Assembly (NCBI RefSeq): GCF_900176375.1 | Contig: NZ_FWYF01000003.1 | Location: 310,001 to 374,000 of the forward strand | Reading direction: 5' to 3' | From: Reichenbachiella faecimaris | GTDB taxonomy: Bacteria; Bacteroidota; Bacteroidia; Cytophagales; Cyclobacteriaceae | DNA: 64,000 nt | Part shown: positions 18,414 through 26,099 of the stretch, piece after piece | Layout of the letters: every line of letters begins with the position of its first letter | How positions within the stretch are numbered: position 1 is the first letter of the stretch | The notes under the pieces: generated by a model | Told to the model about the DNA's origin: nothing | Seen by the model: only the letters and a program-made list of their open reading frames with translations | The model's database searches: none | Program-made: the position numbers and the translations under genes

Positions 18414-19385
18414 ATGAGACTGATCAAACATCCCGTCCTCTGCAATTATTATGTGACGTATCGCTGCAATGCCAAATGCAGTTTTTGTGATATATGGGAA
18501 AAACCTTCGCCTTATGTGACATTGAAAAATGTGCAAGAAAATCTTCTGGCGTTAAAAAAATTGGGGGTAAAAGTCATCGACTTTACGGGCGGCGAACCAC
18601 TACTCCATCAGCAGATCGATCAGTTTTGTGCACTGGCTAAAGAGATGGGCTTTATTACCACACTTACCACTAATGCGCTGTTATATCCCAAGTTTGCCGA
18701 AAGACTCAAAGGTATGGTGGACATGCTGCACTTCAGTTTGGACACTGCAGACAAAGAAAAACATGATGCCATGAGAGGTGTAGCATGCTTTGATTTTGTA
18801 ATGGAATCTATTGAAATGGCGAAGTCATTAGGTGAGCGGCCAGATATATTGTTTACTGTATTTGAGGACAACAAAGAAGACATACAAGCCGTCTACGAAA
18901 AAATCTGTTTGCCTAATGATTTGATGCTGATTCTCAATCCGGCCTTTGAGTACAATCAGGTGGGAGACAGCTTGTCAAGCAAAACGCTTGATGAATTGGA
19001 AAGATGGGGAAAAAAGAAAAATGTATTTCTCAATCAAGCCTTCATTGAACTGAGACGAGATGGTGGCAATCATATCAGTGATCCAGTTTGCAAAGCGGCC
19101 AGCACCACACTGGTAATTAGCCCAGAGAACGAACTGGTATTGCCGTGCTATCACTTGGGTGAAAGGTCGTTTCCAATCAATGGAAACTTAGCCTCACTGT
19201 ATCATTCTACAGATGTCCAAAATCAAATCGCTACTGAAGGCAAATTACAGGCTTGCGAAGGCTGTACGATCAACTGCTACATGCAGCCATCCTTCTCTGT
19301 TGAAACCAGTAAATATTTCTGGAAATCTTTGCCAAGTACCTTCAAATACAATTGGGTGAAGGGGACTTGGAGGCAACTGGTTTAA
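18414..19385 (+). CDS. Radical SAM protein with SPASM-like cysteine-rich tail
   Basis: 323 residues. The cluster motif C18-x3-C22-x2-C25 lies in TYRCNAKCSFCDIWEKP. It is followed by DFTGGEPLL, then THR/LTT and HFSLDTAD strands of the radical SAM barrel. A C-terminal set of cysteines (DPVCKAAS, PCYHLG, CEGCTINCYM) suggests a second Fe-S cluster. It resembles HpnH/MoaA-like and peptide-modifying radical SAM enzymes. No precursor peptide is evident nearby. The start lies 9 bp after the toxin gene stop, so it may be cotranscribed with the toxin-antitoxin pair, which is unusual. Confidence 0.85.
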   Translation: MRLIKHPVLCNYYVTYRCNAKCSFCDIWEKPSPYVTLKNVQENLLALKKLGVKVIDFTGGEPLLHQQIDQFCALAKEMGFITTLTTNALLYPKFAERLKGMVDMLHFSLDTADKEKHDAMRGVACFDFVMESIEMAKSLGERPDILFTVFEDNKEDIQAVYEKICLPNDLMLILNPAFEYNQVGDSLSSKTLDELERWGKKKNVFLNQAFIELRRDGGNHISDPVCKAASTTLVISPENELVLPCYHLGERSFPINGNLASLYHSTDVQNQIATEGKLQACEGCTINCYMQPSFSVETSKYFWKSLPSTFKYNWVKGTWRQLV

Positions 19386-19391
19386 AATAGC

Positions 19392-19934
19392 TCATTTGTT
19401 GAAAGCAAAATTGGTCAGTAGACCGCTTGCTACCTGCTTATTAGATTTGGTGATTTCTATTTTCAAGTCGTACGTTTGATCCATATTTTCAGACCTTATT
19501 GGGCATCGTATAAATAAAACTTCCCCTTCTTGGAAGCTAGCCTGATTTATAGATACCCACTCTTGTTCTCGTTGACTATAAACTTCAAAGTGGGTGGTTA
19601 TATTCAATGTGTTAGAATTAGACGAATCAAAAGATTTGTTTGATAGAATTTCAATTTTTTCGATTTTGTATTTGGGTAGAAATGTAAGTGCTTCCGCCAA
19701 TAACGAAGAACCAAAGGAAAAAAAAGGCAATTGGCTTTGAGGGTCAATTATAGTACTTACCATAAAGTAGAAATAATCTTCTTCATTGCCGTACGATTTA
19801 GACACCTCAAATTCAACCGAAGAGTAGTCATAATAAATAGTACTGCTGCCACAGCCTTCATCATCGCAACTTTCCAAGATTGGAAAAAGAAAAATTAACG
19901 AGAAGGTGAGTGTTAGGATGGTTAGCCTTTTCAT
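19392..19934 (-). CDS. Lipoprotein, DUF5034-like
   Basis: 180 residues. The signal peptide ends in a lipobox (ILES-C23), so the protein is lipid-anchored. The mature start CDDEGCGSS and the later beta-rich sequence with QPLS-type strands resemble small Bacteroidota lipoproteins of unknown role (DUF5034-like; tentative). It lies 6 bp past the convergent radical SAM gene. A TAnnTTTG -7 element in the complement at 19955-19962 probably drives it. Confidence 0.65.
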   Translation of the reverse strand: MKRLTILTLTFSLIFLFPILESCDDEGCGSSTIYYDYSSVEFEVSKSYGNEEDYFYFMVSTIIDPQSQLPFFSFGSSLLAEALTFLPKYKIEKIEILSNKSFDSSNSNTLNITTHFEVYSQREQEWVSINQASFQEGEVLFIRCPIRSENMDQTYDLKIEITKSNKQVASGLLTNFAFNK

Positions 19935-19954
19935 GATTTTGAATCAATATTTTC

Positions 19955-19962
19955 CAAATATA
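19955..19962 (-). promoter_or_regulatory. -7 promoter element for the lipoprotein gene
   Basis: The minus strand reads TATATTTG, matching TAnnTTTG, 20 bp before the ATG. No clear TTTG -33 partner was found. Confidence 0.35.
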
Positions 19963-19978
19963 ACGACAATCTACTTTC

Positions 19979-20386
19979 TCAGCTACTGCTGATCTGCCAA
20001 CCCATCCATGCCATTGGCAAATAGGCCATACTCAAGTCCAATACATTGAACCACATTGGACTTGGGAAATCTAAAACCATAGATATCCCTCCATACAGAA
20101 ACCATACGCCTATGGCCAGGGCAAATTTGAGTTGGTGATTGGCAGCAATCTTGGCTGTAGCAAAAGCACCTGCCAAAGTACCCAACCCATGTGCTAAAAA
20201 CGGCCCAATGAAATGTTTGGTCTCAAACATGGGCATAAACTCCTTCAGGCTCTCCAGATCCATAGGGTTCATACCTTCTGGAGGAGGTACAAGCGCATGG
20301 CCGAGCATAATCAAACCAATATTGACTAAGCTGCCTATGACGATTCCAGCAATAAGTGCCAATATGTTTTTAAGTATTGGATTCAT
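19979..20386 (-). CDS. Four-TM conserved membrane protein
   Basis: 135 residues with hydrophobic segments at about 7-31, 57-78, 86-105 and 110-131. The loop between the first two carries HALVPPPEGMNPMDLESLKEFMP, and a small-residue-rich helix follows (AHGLGTLAGAFATAKIAA). It looks like a conserved hypothetical membrane protein family of Bacteroidota; the name is not known to me. It is on the same strand as the VOC gene upstream (36 bp gap) and the lipoprotein gene downstream. Confidence 0.65.
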   Translation of the reverse strand: MNPILKNILALIAGIVIGSLVNIGLIMLGHALVPPPEGMNPMDLESLKEFMPMFETKHFIGPFLAHGLGTLAGAFATAKIAANHQLKFALAIGVWFLYGGISMVLDFPSPMWFNVLDLSMAYLPMAWMGWQISSS

Positions 20387-20422
20387 GTTTTGTTGTTTTT
20401 GGATACTACAAGATACTGATTT

Positions 20423-20839
20423 TTACATCGTGGTCTGTCCATCATATTCTTTGGTGAATACTGCATCAATGGGTTCCCAGAGTTCTATCTTATGGCCTTC
20501 TGGATCCATGATCCAGGCAAACTTGCCATATTCGTATTCCTCCATCTTGCCCACAATTTCTACACCTTCTTCCTTGAGCACTTTGAGTAGCTCAACCAGA
20601 TTCTCCACACGATAGTTGATCATGAACTCGTTTTTGGACGGGGCATAATAATTGGTGTCTGCACCCATCGGACTCCATTGTAAATAACCGATTTTCTCAG
20701 GATCTGCCCCTTGCCGGAATTCAAACAAAGAACCGTACTGATTAGTGACCAGCCCTAAATGTTTACCATACCATTCTCTTGCTTTTTGTGGGTCTTTACT
20801 TTTATAAAATATGCCACCCACGCCTGTTACTCTTTTCAT
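20423..20839 (-). CDS. VOC-family (glyoxalase/bleomycin-resistance fold) protein
   Basis: 138 residues from the ATG at 20839 (MKRVTGVGGIFYKSKDPQKAREWYGKHLGL). An alternative TTG at 20863 adds an unlikely leader. The pattern IFYKSKDPQKAREWYGKHLGL, then NYRVENLVELLKVLKEEGVEIVG and a terminal WIMDPEGHKIELWEP is the standard VOC fold with its metal-site glutamate near the C-terminus. Metal-dependent lyase, isomerase or dioxygenase chemistry is possible; the substrate is unknown. It runs divergently from nqrF. Confidence 0.85.
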   Translation of the reverse strand: MKRVTGVGGIFYKSKDPQKAREWYGKHLGLVTNQYGSLFEFRQGADPEKIGYLQWSPMGADTNYYAPSKNEFMINYRVENLVELLKVLKEEGVEIVGKMEEYEYGKFAWIMDPEGHKIELWEPIDAVFTKEYDGQTTM

Positions 20840-20860
20840 AATTATTGGTTTTGATTTGGT

Positions 20861-20868
20861 CAAATATA
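20861..20868 (-). promoter_or_regulatory. -7 promoter element for the VOC gene
   Basis: The minus strand reads TATATTTG (TAnnTTTG) 21 bp before the ATG at 20839. The -33 element is not clear. Confidence 0.35.
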
Positions 20869-21007
20869 GCCTTAGAAGCCTTTTTCTTGTTCACCCGAAA
20901 GTATGATTTAATGGGATTTAGCCCCAAAGCCATTTTTGGTAGAAATAATTGAGATTAGCAGGTATTTAATTGAGGAAGGCACAGGGATTTTTTACTATTT
21001 ATTCTTT

Positions 21008-21015
21008 TATATTTG
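21008..21015 (+). promoter_or_regulatory. -7 promoter element for nqrF
   Basis: TATATTTG matches TAnnTTTG, 40 bp before the nqrF ATG. About 20 bp upstream is a run of T rather than an exact TTTG. It supports nqrF having its own promoter. Confidence 0.4.
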
Positions 21016-21055
21016 TGCCTGAAAATTGGAGACGGAAAAATTTAATTAAAGAAAG

Positions 21056-22360
21056 ATGTCCTTTATCATATTTACATCAATAGTAGCCTTTACGCTCGTA
21101 ATCCTTCTATTGGTATTTATCCTGCTTTTTGCACAGTCTAAATTGGTACAATCCGGGGATGTAAACCTTATTATCAATGGTGATTCTGCAAATCCTGTGG
21201 TAGCGGCTGCAGGCTCTACTTTGTTGACTACTCTAAGTGCGCAAAAAATATTTTTGCCATCAGCTTGTGGTGGGGGTGGTACTTGTGCCATGTGCAAGTG
21301 TACAGTGACAGACGGTGGTGGAGATGTACTACCAACAGAAGTTGGTCACCTAAGCAGAACAGAACAAAAAGAGAATGTTCGTTTGGCTTGTCAGGTAAAA
21401 GTGAAGCAAGACATGGATATCGAAATTCCTGAGGAAATCTTTGGTATCAAGAAGTGGGAATGTGAAGTAATTTCCAACTACAACGTAGCCACTTTTATTA
21501 AGGCATTTATTGTACGACTTCCAGAAGGTGAGAACTTAGACTTTGAGGCGGGTGGATACATCCAAATTGATGTGCCAAAGGTAGAAGTTGATTTTAAAGA
21601 CATTGATATTGCGCCAGACCCTAATGATCCAGCTGGGCCAGACAAATTCAAAGAAGACTGGGATAAATTCGGTCTTTGGGATTTGAAAATGAAAAATGAC
21701 GAGGAGATTTTCAGAGCCTACTCCATGGCCAACCATCCTGCAGAAGGTAATATTGTGATGCTGACTATCAGAATAGCCACTCCACCCTGGGACAGAGCTA
21801 AGAACGCTTGGATGGATGTAAATCCTGGTATTTGTTCTTCTTATGTATTCTCTAGGAAGCCAGGCGATAAAGTAACGATCTCTGGGCCTTATGGTGAATT
21901 CTTTATCAAAGAAACCCAATCAGAAATGATCTATGTAGGTGGTGGTGCTGGTATGGCACCTATGAGATCGCATCTTTTCCATCTATTTCACACGTTAAAA
22001 ACTGGTAGAAAAGTAACTTACTGGTATGGTGGCAGGTCTAAGAGAGAATTGTTCTACGAAGAGGATTTTAGACAAATTGAAAAGGAATTCCCTAACTTCC
22101 AATTCGAGATTGTATTGTCAGAGCCACTTCCAGAAGACAACTGGACAGAGAAAAAATCGATAGATGACAAAGAGGGAGACGGCTTTTTAGGTTTTGTTCA
22201 CGATGCCGTAATCAACCATCAGCTGAAAGCACATGAGTCACCAGAGGACATCGAATTCTACTTCTGTGGACCTCCTATGATGAACCAGGCTGTATTGAAG
22301 ATGTGCGATGATTGGGGCGTACCTGATGAGAACGTCTCATTTGATGATTTCGGCGGATAA
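21056..22360 (+). CDS. nqrF: Na+-translocating NADH:quinone reductase subunit F
   Basis: 434 residues. There is one N-terminal membrane helix (residues 3-26). A 2Fe-2S ferredoxin domain follows with C71-x5-C77-x2-C80 and C112, then the FAD-binding region (FRAYSMANHPAE) and an NADH-binding region (IYVGGGAGMAPMRSHL, FYFCGPPMMNQAV). It accepts electrons from NADH and feeds the Na+-pumping Nqr complex. Length and layout are complete. The other nqr genes, usually directly upstream, are absent; a VOC gene runs divergently instead. A strong terminator follows, so here nqrF is transcribed alone. Confidence 0.96.
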   Translation: MSFIIFTSIVAFTLVILLLVFILLFAQSKLVQSGDVNLIINGDSANPVVAAAGSTLLTTLSAQKIFLPSACGGGGTCAMCKCTVTDGGGDVLPTEVGHLSRTEQKENVRLACQVKVKQDMDIEIPEEIFGIKKWECEVISNYNVATFIKAFIVRLPEGENLDFEAGGYIQIDVPKVEVDFKDIDIAPDPNDPAGPDKFKEDWDKFGLWDLKMKNDEEIFRAYSMANHPAEGNIVMLTIRIATPPWDRAKNAWMDVNPGICSSYVFSRKPGDKVTISGPYGEFFIKETQSEMIYVGGGAGMAPMRSHLFHLFHTLKTGRKVTYWYGGRSKRELFYEEDFRQIEKEFPNFQFEIVLSEPLPEDNWTEKKSIDDKEGDGFLGFVHDAVINHQLKAHESPEDIEFYFCGPPMMNQAVLKMCDDWGVPDENVSFDDFGG

Positions 22361-22388
22361 TTCGAAAGCGATTCAGCAAAAAATAAAC

Positions 22389-22421
22389 AAAAAACCCTGT
22401 CGGTATCGTCAGGGTTTTTTT
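22389..22421 (+). terminator. Intrinsic terminator after nqrF
   Basis: The arms aaaaaaccctg (22389-22399) and cagggtttttt (22410-22420) are perfect complements with a 10-nt loop and a T-run, 28 bp past the stop. Confidence 0.85.
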
Positions 22422-22500
22422 GTGTCAAGTCCGAAATGAACATTTACCTTGTGGGCAAATAGTTGTACAATAAATCCTAAATGTTCATGAAGGATTTATG

Positions 22501-22508
22501 TAGTTTTG
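22501..22508 (+). promoter_or_regulatory. -7 promoter element for the arginase-like gene
   Basis: TAGTTTTG matches TAnnTTTG, 31 bp before the ATG at 22540. The -33 box is not clear. Confidence 0.35.
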
Positions 22509-22539
22509 ACAAAGACATCACCTTAACAATGCCTGAAGC

Positions 22540-23694
22540 ATGGACTTGAAACTCTATTTCGATCCCGTAGATCAAAGCCTTTCAAATCGTAGATTTTCCA
22601 CAGACTCCTTTATCCAATCTGTTTATCTCAATGAAGATAAAATGCCAGGTTTGGAACTGATGGACGTGGCTATTGTGGGACTTTTGGAAACACGAGGCAG
22701 TACCTCACTTAATCAAACGGGTGTCAAACTAATTAGAGACAGGCTTTATGGACTGAAAAAAGGAGAGGGTTCGTGCAATGTGGTAGACTTGGGAAATCTT
22801 AGGAATGGGCCTGATTTGGATGAAACGTATAAGCGCATTCAATCTGTTTGTCATTACCTCATGTCTCAGGATGTTTTACCCATTCTTATTGGAGGATCAC
22901 ATGATTTGGACTTGGGTCAATATCTATCCTATCAGGAAGAGGAGAAAATGGTGAGTATTCTGAATGTGGATTCACGTTTTGATCTCAATGACAAAACAGA
23001 ATCAGACCCCAACGAAAACCATATTCATAGGATATTCACGCATGAACCTAACTATCTATTTAACTACAGCCAGCTCGCACATCAGTCATATTTAGTAAAT
23101 GCCTCAGCGACTAAAGTGCTTCAGCAGCTGAGCTTTAACCCGATCAGATTAGGTGCATTGAGAGATGATATCAAAAGAATGGAGCCTTTGATTAGAGAAG
23201 CAGATATGTTGAGTTTTGATCTGTCAGCCATTCAATCCATTTATTGCCCTGGAGGCAATCGAAGTGAAATATTTGGACTGACCGGAGAAGAGGCTTGTCA
23301 GATTATGTGGTATGCTGGGATGAATGATAAGCTCAGTTCGGTAGGTATCTATGAATACAACCCTGAAAAAGAAACAGCTGAAAACCCAACAGCCATGGTG
23401 GTCGCCACTATGCTATGGTACTTTATAGAGGGATTTAAAAACAGAAAAGGAGAGAAAGGCTTCCAAACCAATGACTACATGAAATATGTAGTAGCGATGG
23501 ATGCAGAGCCAGAATCAATAGTTTTTTATAAGAGTAGATTGTCCGATAAATGGTGGATGGAGGTTCCCAATGCTACACATATTGGGATCTATGATCGACA
23601 CCACATTGTACCTTGTGATTATTCAGATTACGAAATGGCGACCAAAGGAGAAGTGCCAGAACGCTGGATCAGTACCTATTCAAAAATGACTTAA
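22540..23694 (+). CDS. Arginase/formimidoylglutamase-fold protein with degenerate metal site
   Basis: 384 residues. The ureohydrolase fold is evident: GGSHDLDLG (H121), SILNVDSRFDL, SFDLSAIQSIYCPGG and GLTGEEACQIMWYAG. Active members need D-x-H-x-D and S-x-D-x-D for two Mn2+ ions. Here they read D144-S-R146-F-D148 and S-F-D227-L-S229, so the central His and the last Asp are lost. Catalysis by the usual bimetal mechanism is therefore doubtful; a binding or structural role is possible. Bacteroidota commonly carry such a protein annotated as formimidoylglutamase. It overlaps the convergent PspC gene by 4 bp. Confidence 0.83.
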   Translation: MDLKLYFDPVDQSLSNRRFSTDSFIQSVYLNEDKMPGLELMDVAIVGLLETRGSTSLNQTGVKLIRDRLYGLKKGEGSCNVVDLGNLRNGPDLDETYKRIQSVCHYLMSQDVLPILIGGSHDLDLGQYLSYQEEEKMVSILNVDSRFDLNDKTESDPNENHIHRIFTHEPNYLFNYSQLAHQSYLVNASATKVLQQLSFNPIRLGALRDDIKRMEPLIREADMLSFDLSAIQSIYCPGGNRSEIFGLTGEEACQIMWYAGMNDKLSSVGIYEYNPEKETAENPTAMVVATMLWYFIEGFKNRKGEKGFQTNDYMKYVVAMDAEPESIVFYKSRLSDKWWMEVPNATHIGIYDRHHIVPCDYSDYEMATKGEVPERWISTYSKMT

Positions 23695-23876
23695 TAATCA
23701 GGCATAATCAACCAAAGAATGGCGTAAACCAACATGCCAGGAAAGCCTATTGAGCAGATAGAAAGCACAACATAGGCTATTCTTACCAGCGTAGGATCCA
23801 AATCAAAATAGTTGGCAATTCCGCCACATACGCCGGCAAGCATTCGGTCTGATGATCTTGTGAGTCGTCTAGTCAT
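23691..23876 (-). CDS. PspC-domain protein
   Basis: 61 residues comprising a single PspC domain: RSSDRMLAGVCGGIANYFDLDP, then a membrane helix ending in YAILWLIMPDY. In E. coli PspC belongs to the phage-shock envelope-stress response; stand-alone short PspC proteins are common in Bacteroidota. It should sit in the inner membrane. Its 3' end overlaps the convergent arginase-like gene by 4 bp. Confidence 0.88.
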   Translation of the reverse strand: MTRRLTRSSDRMLAGVCGGIANYFDLDPTLVRIAYVVLSICSIGFPGMLVYAILWLIMPDY

Positions 23877-23950
23877 AATCTTGGTGTTTGATTAGTAATT
23901 TAAAATGCTTTTAAATATCTGGAATGATACTTCAATATTATTTTGAACTG

Positions 23951-24151
23951 CTATTTAAGTAAACTCAACAGTTTGAGGTGAAGTTTTCCGGAAGGGTCGA
24001 ATGTTGGAGTCTGCTCAACGGATTCTTGATTTTCTAAATCAGCCTCAGAATCGAAACCTACTGCACTGGATTGAAACCCAATGACGATAGCCACCAATAC
24101 ACCCAATAAGATCAAGAGTATCTTGGAATATCTGCCATTCAATTTCTTCAT
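23951..24151 (-). CDS. Small anchored protein of unknown function
   Basis: 66 residues. A basic N-terminus (MKKLNGRYSK) precedes one hydrophobic helix (ILLILLGVLVAIVIGFQSSAVG), then an acidic, proline-poor tail ending KLHLKLLSLLK. It may be membrane-anchored or secreted. No family recognised. It lies on the same strand as, and upstream of, the PspC gene. Confidence 0.5.
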   Translation of the reverse strand: MKKLNGRYSKILLILLGVLVAIVIGFQSSAVGFDSEADLENQESVEQTPTFDPSGKLHLKLLSLLK

Positions 24152-24332
24152 TACAGTAGGTTTAAATTCTTGAGTAAAAGTTTGAGTTTTTGACCTTACT
24201 CGGATTTTGGCAATACCTGTGCCAAAATTCGCAACTAACTGTAATACAATTAGATATAATAATAATGAGCTAACTTTCGAATATTAGTGTTGCGAATTCG
24301 GACACTATCTGGTGTGTTTGTGATCGGTTTGG

Positions 24333-24689
24333 TCAGCTTTCAATGAGTGCATAAGCCTCTGCTCTGGTGCTCACTTCATAGGCTTGGTAGCCTACTTCTC
24401 CACTGGTTCGGTTTAGTTGGATTTTTGTGATAGGGTTTTGGGTGATCCTGATAACTCGGCTCACACCATTATTGATGACATGCGCTTGCGCGCGCTTGAT
24501 TTCTGCTGCCCCTGCTGGTGAAGCTGGCTTCATTTTGGAAATATCATTAATGATCGTGTAACCATCTTTTAATTTATTGGACTCTGAAATGCACAAATTA
24601 ACCCCATGCATAAGTTCGTCATCCGTCAGAAAACCTTCGAGATGTAGAATCAAAATATTTCGACTGACGTCCGCTCGGATATCTATCAT
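24333..24689 (-). CDS. STAS/SpoIIAA-like domain protein
   Basis: 118 residues. Strand-helix order resembles the SpoIIAA-like fold: RNILILHLEGFLTDDELMHGVN, then DGYTIINDISKMKPAS and IKRAQAHVINNGVSRVIRI. The length and the final helix with an acidic terminus match the 5221-5574 protein, although identity is low by eye. There is no catalytic signature; a role in protein-protein regulation or lipid binding is inference. It lies downstream of the M19 dipeptidase, separated by a terminator hairpin. Confidence 0.6.
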   Translation of the reverse strand: MIDIRADVSRNILILHLEGFLTDDELMHGVNLCISESNKLKDGYTIINDISKMKPASPAGAAEIKRAQAHVINNGVSRVIRITQNPITKIQLNRTSGEVGYQAYEVSTRAEAYALIES

Positions 24690-24716
24690 GATGAAGTTTA
24701 GTTTAGCTGTTTGAAA

Positions 24717-24759
24717 ATGAGACTGCTTTTTTGTTTATTCGAAAAAAAAACAGTCTCAT
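24717..24759 (-). terminator. Terminator after the M19 dipeptidase gene
   Basis: The arms atgagactg (24717-24725) and cagtctcat (24751-24759) are perfect complements, flanked inside by T- and A-rich tracts that extend the pairing. It is 9 bp past the dipeptidase stop. Confidence 0.6.
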
Positions 24760-24767
24760 ATTGTTGG

Positions 24768-26006
24768 CTATTGTTTGCTTGCTGCTGTCAGCACAGCGTC
24801 CCATACTCTGAATACATTCTTGTAGCAGATTTTTTCTATGTCTTCTTCAGCGTATCCTCTTTCGAGTAATTCTTCTATCAATTTTGGATAATCAGCGGCT
24901 GTTTTCAATCTTGTGGGAAGCGAATTGCCTACGCCATCAAAATCTGATCCTAGTCCTACATAATCTACTCCAACTAATTTGACCACATAGTCGATATGGT
25001 CGGCTGCATCCTTCACATCAGCAAAAAAGTCATGGGCTTCCATCCATTCATTTTCGTAGATTGACCAGGCAGAGTCTGAAGCGTTTGGATTTTGAGCCTG
25101 AAATTCTTTTTTCACTAATTTTAGTGTATCATATTTTTTTCTTGATTTATCAAGAAGAAATGTTGATCCAAAATTGATTTGAATGACTCCATTTTTCTTG
25201 GCTAATAGCTTGATCATGTCATCGCTCATGTTTCTTTCAAAGCCCGGAGTAAAATTTCTAACAGAAGAATGAGAAGCAATACACGGCACATCAGTCATTT
25301 CCAGCACCTGATAGAACGTGCTGTCAGAAACATGGGCTATATCAACCATGATGCCTTGTGCGTTCATTTCTTTTACTACTTCTCTGCCGAATGGACTCAG
25401 TCCATTCCATTGCCGTGTGGGGTCATAGGAAGAATCACAGATTAAGTTGTTTTTTGAATGAGTCAAAGTCACGTACCTGATGCCACGGTCGTAGAAATAT
25501 TTTACGTTCTCAATATTATCCTCTATTCCAGATCCATTTTCCATGCCCATGGGTAGTGAAACTAGTCCTTTTTCAAAATTTTGAATAGCTTCTGTTGGAG
25601 TTCCTGCCAGTGCAAAATGATTGGGGTAGGTAGAAACAATTTGCTCGACCATGTTGATCAGAGAGTCTGCCAAAGCTTTTGATGCGCCAGATGTTTTCTG
25701 AAGTGAAGCTGGCAGATAGATCGACATGAAAGGCACATCCAATCCTCCCTTTTTAGATTTTTCAAAATCAAAATTGCCCTCAATTTCGCCTGACAAATTC
25801 GGAATTTCGCCTTTAGCCATATAGCCCTCTTCGGCCAATTTGTACGGCAAATCTATGTGCCCATCTGTAATGATGAATTTTTTCGCAAGCGTTTCTGCTT
25901 GAGTCTTTAGATCTACCTGAATTTCTTCTTGGGTAGTTTCTTTTGGTTTGTTGCAGCTATAGAAGACAGCTGATGCTAACAAAATAGCAACTAGTAATTT
26001 TCTCAT
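24768..26006 (-). CDS. M19-family (renal) membrane dipeptidase, lipoprotein
   Basis: 412 residues. The signal peptide ends in a lipobox (AVFYSC), so the mature enzyme is lipid-anchored. Zinc-site motifs of the M19 family are visible: ITDGHIDLPYKL, MGMENGSGI, VDIAHVSDSTF, CIASHSSVRNF and YVGLGSDFDGVG. The family cleaves dipeptides, including those with a D-residue, in the periplasm or at the cell surface. Length is normal for the family. It is probably monocistronic, given the hairpin that follows. Confidence 0.92.
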   Translation of the reverse strand: MRKLLVAILLASAVFYSCNKPKETTQEEIQVDLKTQAETLAKKFIITDGHIDLPYKLAEEGYMAKGEIPNLSGEIEGNFDFEKSKKGGLDVPFMSIYLPASLQKTSGASKALADSLINMVEQIVSTYPNHFALAGTPTEAIQNFEKGLVSLPMGMENGSGIEDNIENVKYFYDRGIRYVTLTHSKNNLICDSSYDPTRQWNGLSPFGREVVKEMNAQGIMVDIAHVSDSTFYQVLEMTDVPCIASHSSVRNFTPGFERNMSDDMIKLLAKKNGVIQINFGSTFLLDKSRKKYDTLKLVKKEFQAQNPNASDSAWSIYENEWMEAHDFFADVKDAADHIDYVVKLVGVDYVGLGSDFDGVGNSLPTRLKTAADYPKLIEELLERGYAEEDIEKICYKNVFRVWDAVLTAASKQ

Positions 26007-26099
26007 TTGATGTTATTTAATATCTGAGCCGGAAATTAGATAATTATAAACAAGAAAGAAAATATTCTTGTTTAGCGGCAATTGCAGTCAATGGTTGGT

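Noticed and set aside
23951-24151. Relationship between the small anchored proteins at 23951-24151 and 55309-55683
   Set aside because: Both have one hydrophobic helix and an acidic tail, but no shared motif beyond that layout.
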